This document shows positions 8,175 to 9,314 of a stretch of 9,314 bases of DNA, in pieces. The stretch is from Betaproteobacteria bacterium (GTDB taxonomy: Bacteria; Pseudomonadota; Gammaproteobacteria; Burkholderiales; Casimicrobiaceae): assembly GCA_025355395.1 (NCBI GenBank), contig JANXZT010000405.1, positions 1-9,314 of the forward strand, read 5' to 3'. Position numbers and translations under genes: made by a program. The first letter of the stretch is position 1, and each line of letters starts with the position of its first letter. Below the pieces are notes generated by a model. The model did no database searches. It worked only from the letters and a program-made list of their open reading frames with translations, and had not been told where the DNA came from.

Positions 8175-8606
8175 ATGCTTCGCCCGGACGTGACACTGGC
8201 TCAGCTCAACGCGCGCGGCACCGGCAAGTTGCCGGGTCTGGTTGGCTTCCGGGTGATCGCGCTCGAAGACCGGATGCTGATCGCGCAGATGGAAATAACG
8301 TCGCAGCTCCTCGCGCCCAACGGTTTTCTGCATGCCGCCAGCATCATTGCCCTCGCCGACACCGCGTGCGGCTACGGCTGTCTTGCGCATTTGCCCGAAG
8401 GCGCGGAAAACTTCACCACCGTGGAGTTGAAAAGTAATTTCCTGGGCACCGCGCGTGACGGCATCCTGGAATGCGTCGCGCGCCCGGCACATCTGGGCAA
8501 CACCACCCAGGTATGGGATGCAACGGTCACGCGCCAGAGCGATGGCCGCACGATCGCGCTCTTTCGATGCACGCAGATGGTTCTCTGGCCGCGGGCTCGC
8601 GCTTAA
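8175..8606 (+). CDS. PaaI-like hotdog-fold thioesterase
   Basis: This is predicted to hydrolyse an acyl-CoA thioester; the acyl substrate cannot be told. The 143-residue length is normal for a single hotdog domain. The PaaI/4HBT signature is visible as LLAPNGFLHAASIIALADTA (about 45-64), with N49, H53 and D62 in the places of the family's N..xHGG and LAD residues. The usual HGG is HAA here, a variant whose effect on activity I cannot judge. The later part, TVELKSNFLGTARDGILECVA, is the typical central strand region. The ATG at 8175 has a strong ribosome binding site (AGGGGAG ending at 8170). The gene stands alone: a cruciform repeat lies upstream and a tandem array downstream, so it is probably transcribed by itself. 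A CGTAATACTC sequence at 8119-8128 may belong to its promoter, but I see no matching -35. Confidence 0.85.
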   Translation: MLRPDVTLAQLNARGTGKLPGLVGFRVIALEDRMLIAQMEITSQLLAPNGFLHAASIIALADTACGYGCLAHLPEGAENFTTVELKSNFLGTARDGILECVARPAHLGNTTQVWDATVTRQSDGRTIALFRCTQMVLWPRARA

Positions 8607-8645
8607 AGCCTGCACCCGACAAAAATTTCCGTAAGTTGACGAACC

Positions 8646-8955
8646 TGAATCGTCGTCTCCGGGGAAGTGACTGCGCAGCACCGTCGTCCCCGCGAAGGTG
8701 ACTACGCAGCACCGCCATCCCTGCGACGGTGACGGCGCAGCACCGCCATCCCTGCGAAGGTGACGGCGAAGCACCGCCATCCCTGCGAAGGTGACGGCGT
8801 AGCACCGCCATCCCTGCGACGGTGACGGCGTAGCACCGTCATCCCTGCGACGGTGACGGCGCAGCACCGTCATCCCTGCGACGGTGACGGCGCAGCACCG
8901 CCATCCCTGCGAAGGTGACGGCGCAGCACCGTCATCCCTGCGAACGCAGGGACCC
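8646..8955. repeat. Tandem array, 31-bp period, about ten units
   Basis: AGCACCG recurs at 8677, 8708, 8739, 8770, 8801, 8832, 8863, 8894 and 8925, exactly 31 bp apart. A degenerate unit precedes it (8646-8676). Units differ at three main sites: CCG[T/C]C, GA[A/C]GG and the base before AGCACC (C/A/T). The first unit is closer to CCCCGCG and the rest have CCCTGCG. Several units contain the dyad CACCGTC-N8-GACGGTG. The last unit completes a palindrome, CCCTGCG-AA-CGCAGGG (8936-8951). There are no unique spacers, so it is not a CRISPR array. It looks like a minisatellite grown from one arm of a local palindromic repeat. Confidence 0.92.
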
Positions 8956-8997
8956 ATTTTGACTTTGATTGGACCCATTTCAAGGCCGTTAAAATGG

Positions 8998-9076
8998 ATT
9001 CCCGCGTTCGCGGGAATGACGGAGATTTGGCACACTCTCACGTAATGCTCCCGCGTTCGCGGGAATGACGGAGATT
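8998..9076. repeat. Two dRS3-like palindromic repeats, 49 bp apart
   Basis: The first copy, ATTCCCGCGTTCGCGGGAAT (8998-9017), is a perfect stem with a TT loop and fits ATTCCCN8GGGAAT, the form of Neisseria dRS3. The second copy (about 9049-9068) keeps the core but starts CTCCC. A 27-bp block including the right-hand flank GACGGAGATT is identical at 9001-9027 and 9050-9076. The flank that follows the first copy (GAGATT, GGCAC, CGTAAT, CTC) recurs in degraded form at 9105-9132 without a palindrome, giving a third, decayed unit. Confidence 0.85.
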
Positions 9077-9081
9077 GGGGT

Positions 9082-9101
9082 AGTTGGTCAGCTGACCCAC
9101 T
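9082..9101. promoter_or_regulatory. Palindrome upstream of the VOC gene
   Basis: GGTCAGCTGACC (9086-9097) is a perfect 12-bp palindrome that extends to 20 bp with one mismatched pair. It ends 47 bp before the VOC-family ATG and lies outside the repeat copies, so it may be an operator. No regulator is identified. Confidence 0.3.
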
Positions 9102-9148
9102 GCCGAGATTGGCACGCATTTGCGTAATTCTCGTAAGGGCCACTTTGC

Positions 9149-9314
9149 ATGCTGACGGTACGCCGCATCGATCATCTCGTGCTCACCTGTCGCGATGTCG
9201 CGGCGACGGTGCGCTTCTATACCGAAGTGCTGGGCATGAGGGAAGTGACCTTCGGCAACGGCCGCGTGGCGCTGGCGTTCGGGCGGCAGAAGCTCAACCT
9301 ACATCCTGTGGGCC
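9149..9314 (+). CDS. VOC/glyoxalase-fold protein, N-terminal part
   Basis: The gene runs off the window after 55 codons. The visible N-terminus has VRRIDHLVLTCRDVAATVRFYTEVLGM in two overlapping halves: IDHLVLT, with the His that usually ligands the metal (H9), and RFYTEVLGM. It then has VALAFGRQKLNLHPVG. This is the first beta-alpha-beta-beta-beta module of the vicinal oxygen chelate fold, which covers glyoxalases, extradiol dioxygenases and resistance proteins. The specific activity cannot be told from this part. The LNLH near the end fits the small single-gene VOC family found in many proteobacteria. The ATG at 9149 has AAGGG at 9135-9139 as a likely ribosome binding site. Confidence 0.85.
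   Translation, partial: MLTVRRIDHLVLTCRDVAATVRFYTEVLGMREVTFGNGRVALAFGRQKLNLHPVG

Noticed and set aside
8646..8955. CRISPR array
   Set aside because: Units are contiguous and nearly identical with no unique spacers, and no cas genes are in the window.
8127..9143. A 338-codon minus-strand open frame spanning the repeat region
   Set aside because: It is open because the 31-bp units happen to have no stop in any of the three frames they cycle through. Its product is repetitive, basic and low-complexity, and it covers the thioesterase gene on the other strand.

Overview
The window looks like chromosomal DNA from a GC-rich proteobacterium, most probably a betaproteobacterium. The gene order thiL-pgpA-(GNAT)-pncC-recA-recX-alaS, RecA and AlaRS sequences close to the proteobacterial type, and intergenic repeats of the ATTCCCGCG...CGCGGGAAT kind all point that way. 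I cannot place it to genus. All intact genes are on the + strand.

Layout. Positions 1-540 hold no intact gene. They contain debris of mobile elements: a piece of an IS110-family transposase (core 169-306) followed directly by what looks like a piece of a tyrosine recombinase (329-400). From 541 to 3324 runs a tightly packed operon: thiL (thiamine-monophosphate kinase, GTG start), pgpA (phosphatidylglycerophosphatase A), a GNAT acetyltransferase and pncC (NMN amidohydrolase, the CinA C-terminal domain). At all three junctions the proposed start and stop codons overlap by 4 bp. A 229-bp gap then carries the recA control region. Here an almost perfect 26-bp palindrome with the core GAAC-GATC-GTTC abuts an extended -10 element. 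recA (3554-4591) is followed by recX (4611-5105). An 8-codon reading frame between them overlaps the recA stop and the recX start as ATGA at both ends. alaS (5335-7953) follows after a gap with its own candidate promoter and a 12-bp palindrome in the presumed leader.

Downstream of alaS the DNA becomes repeat-rich. An 89-bp element at 8001-8089 can fold into a three-stem cruciform. A PaaI-like hotdog thioesterase gene lies at 8175-8606. It is followed by a 31-bp-period tandem array (about 8646-8955) and two copies of a dRS3-like palindromic repeat (8998-9076). The window ends inside the 5' part of a VOC/glyoxalase-fold gene (9149 onward).

How it fits together. The first operon combines cofactor and phospholipid housekeeping: thiamine diphosphate, phosphatidylglycerol and pyridine-nucleotide recycling. 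recA-recX is the recombination and DNA-damage module, with RecX modulating RecA filaments. The most notable signal is the recA operator. It fits the GAACN4GTTC pattern known for LexA of Gram-positive bacteria rather than the CTGTN8ACAG pattern usual in beta- and gammaproteobacteria. The second is the family of related intergenic repeats, which seems to have seeded the 31-bp array.
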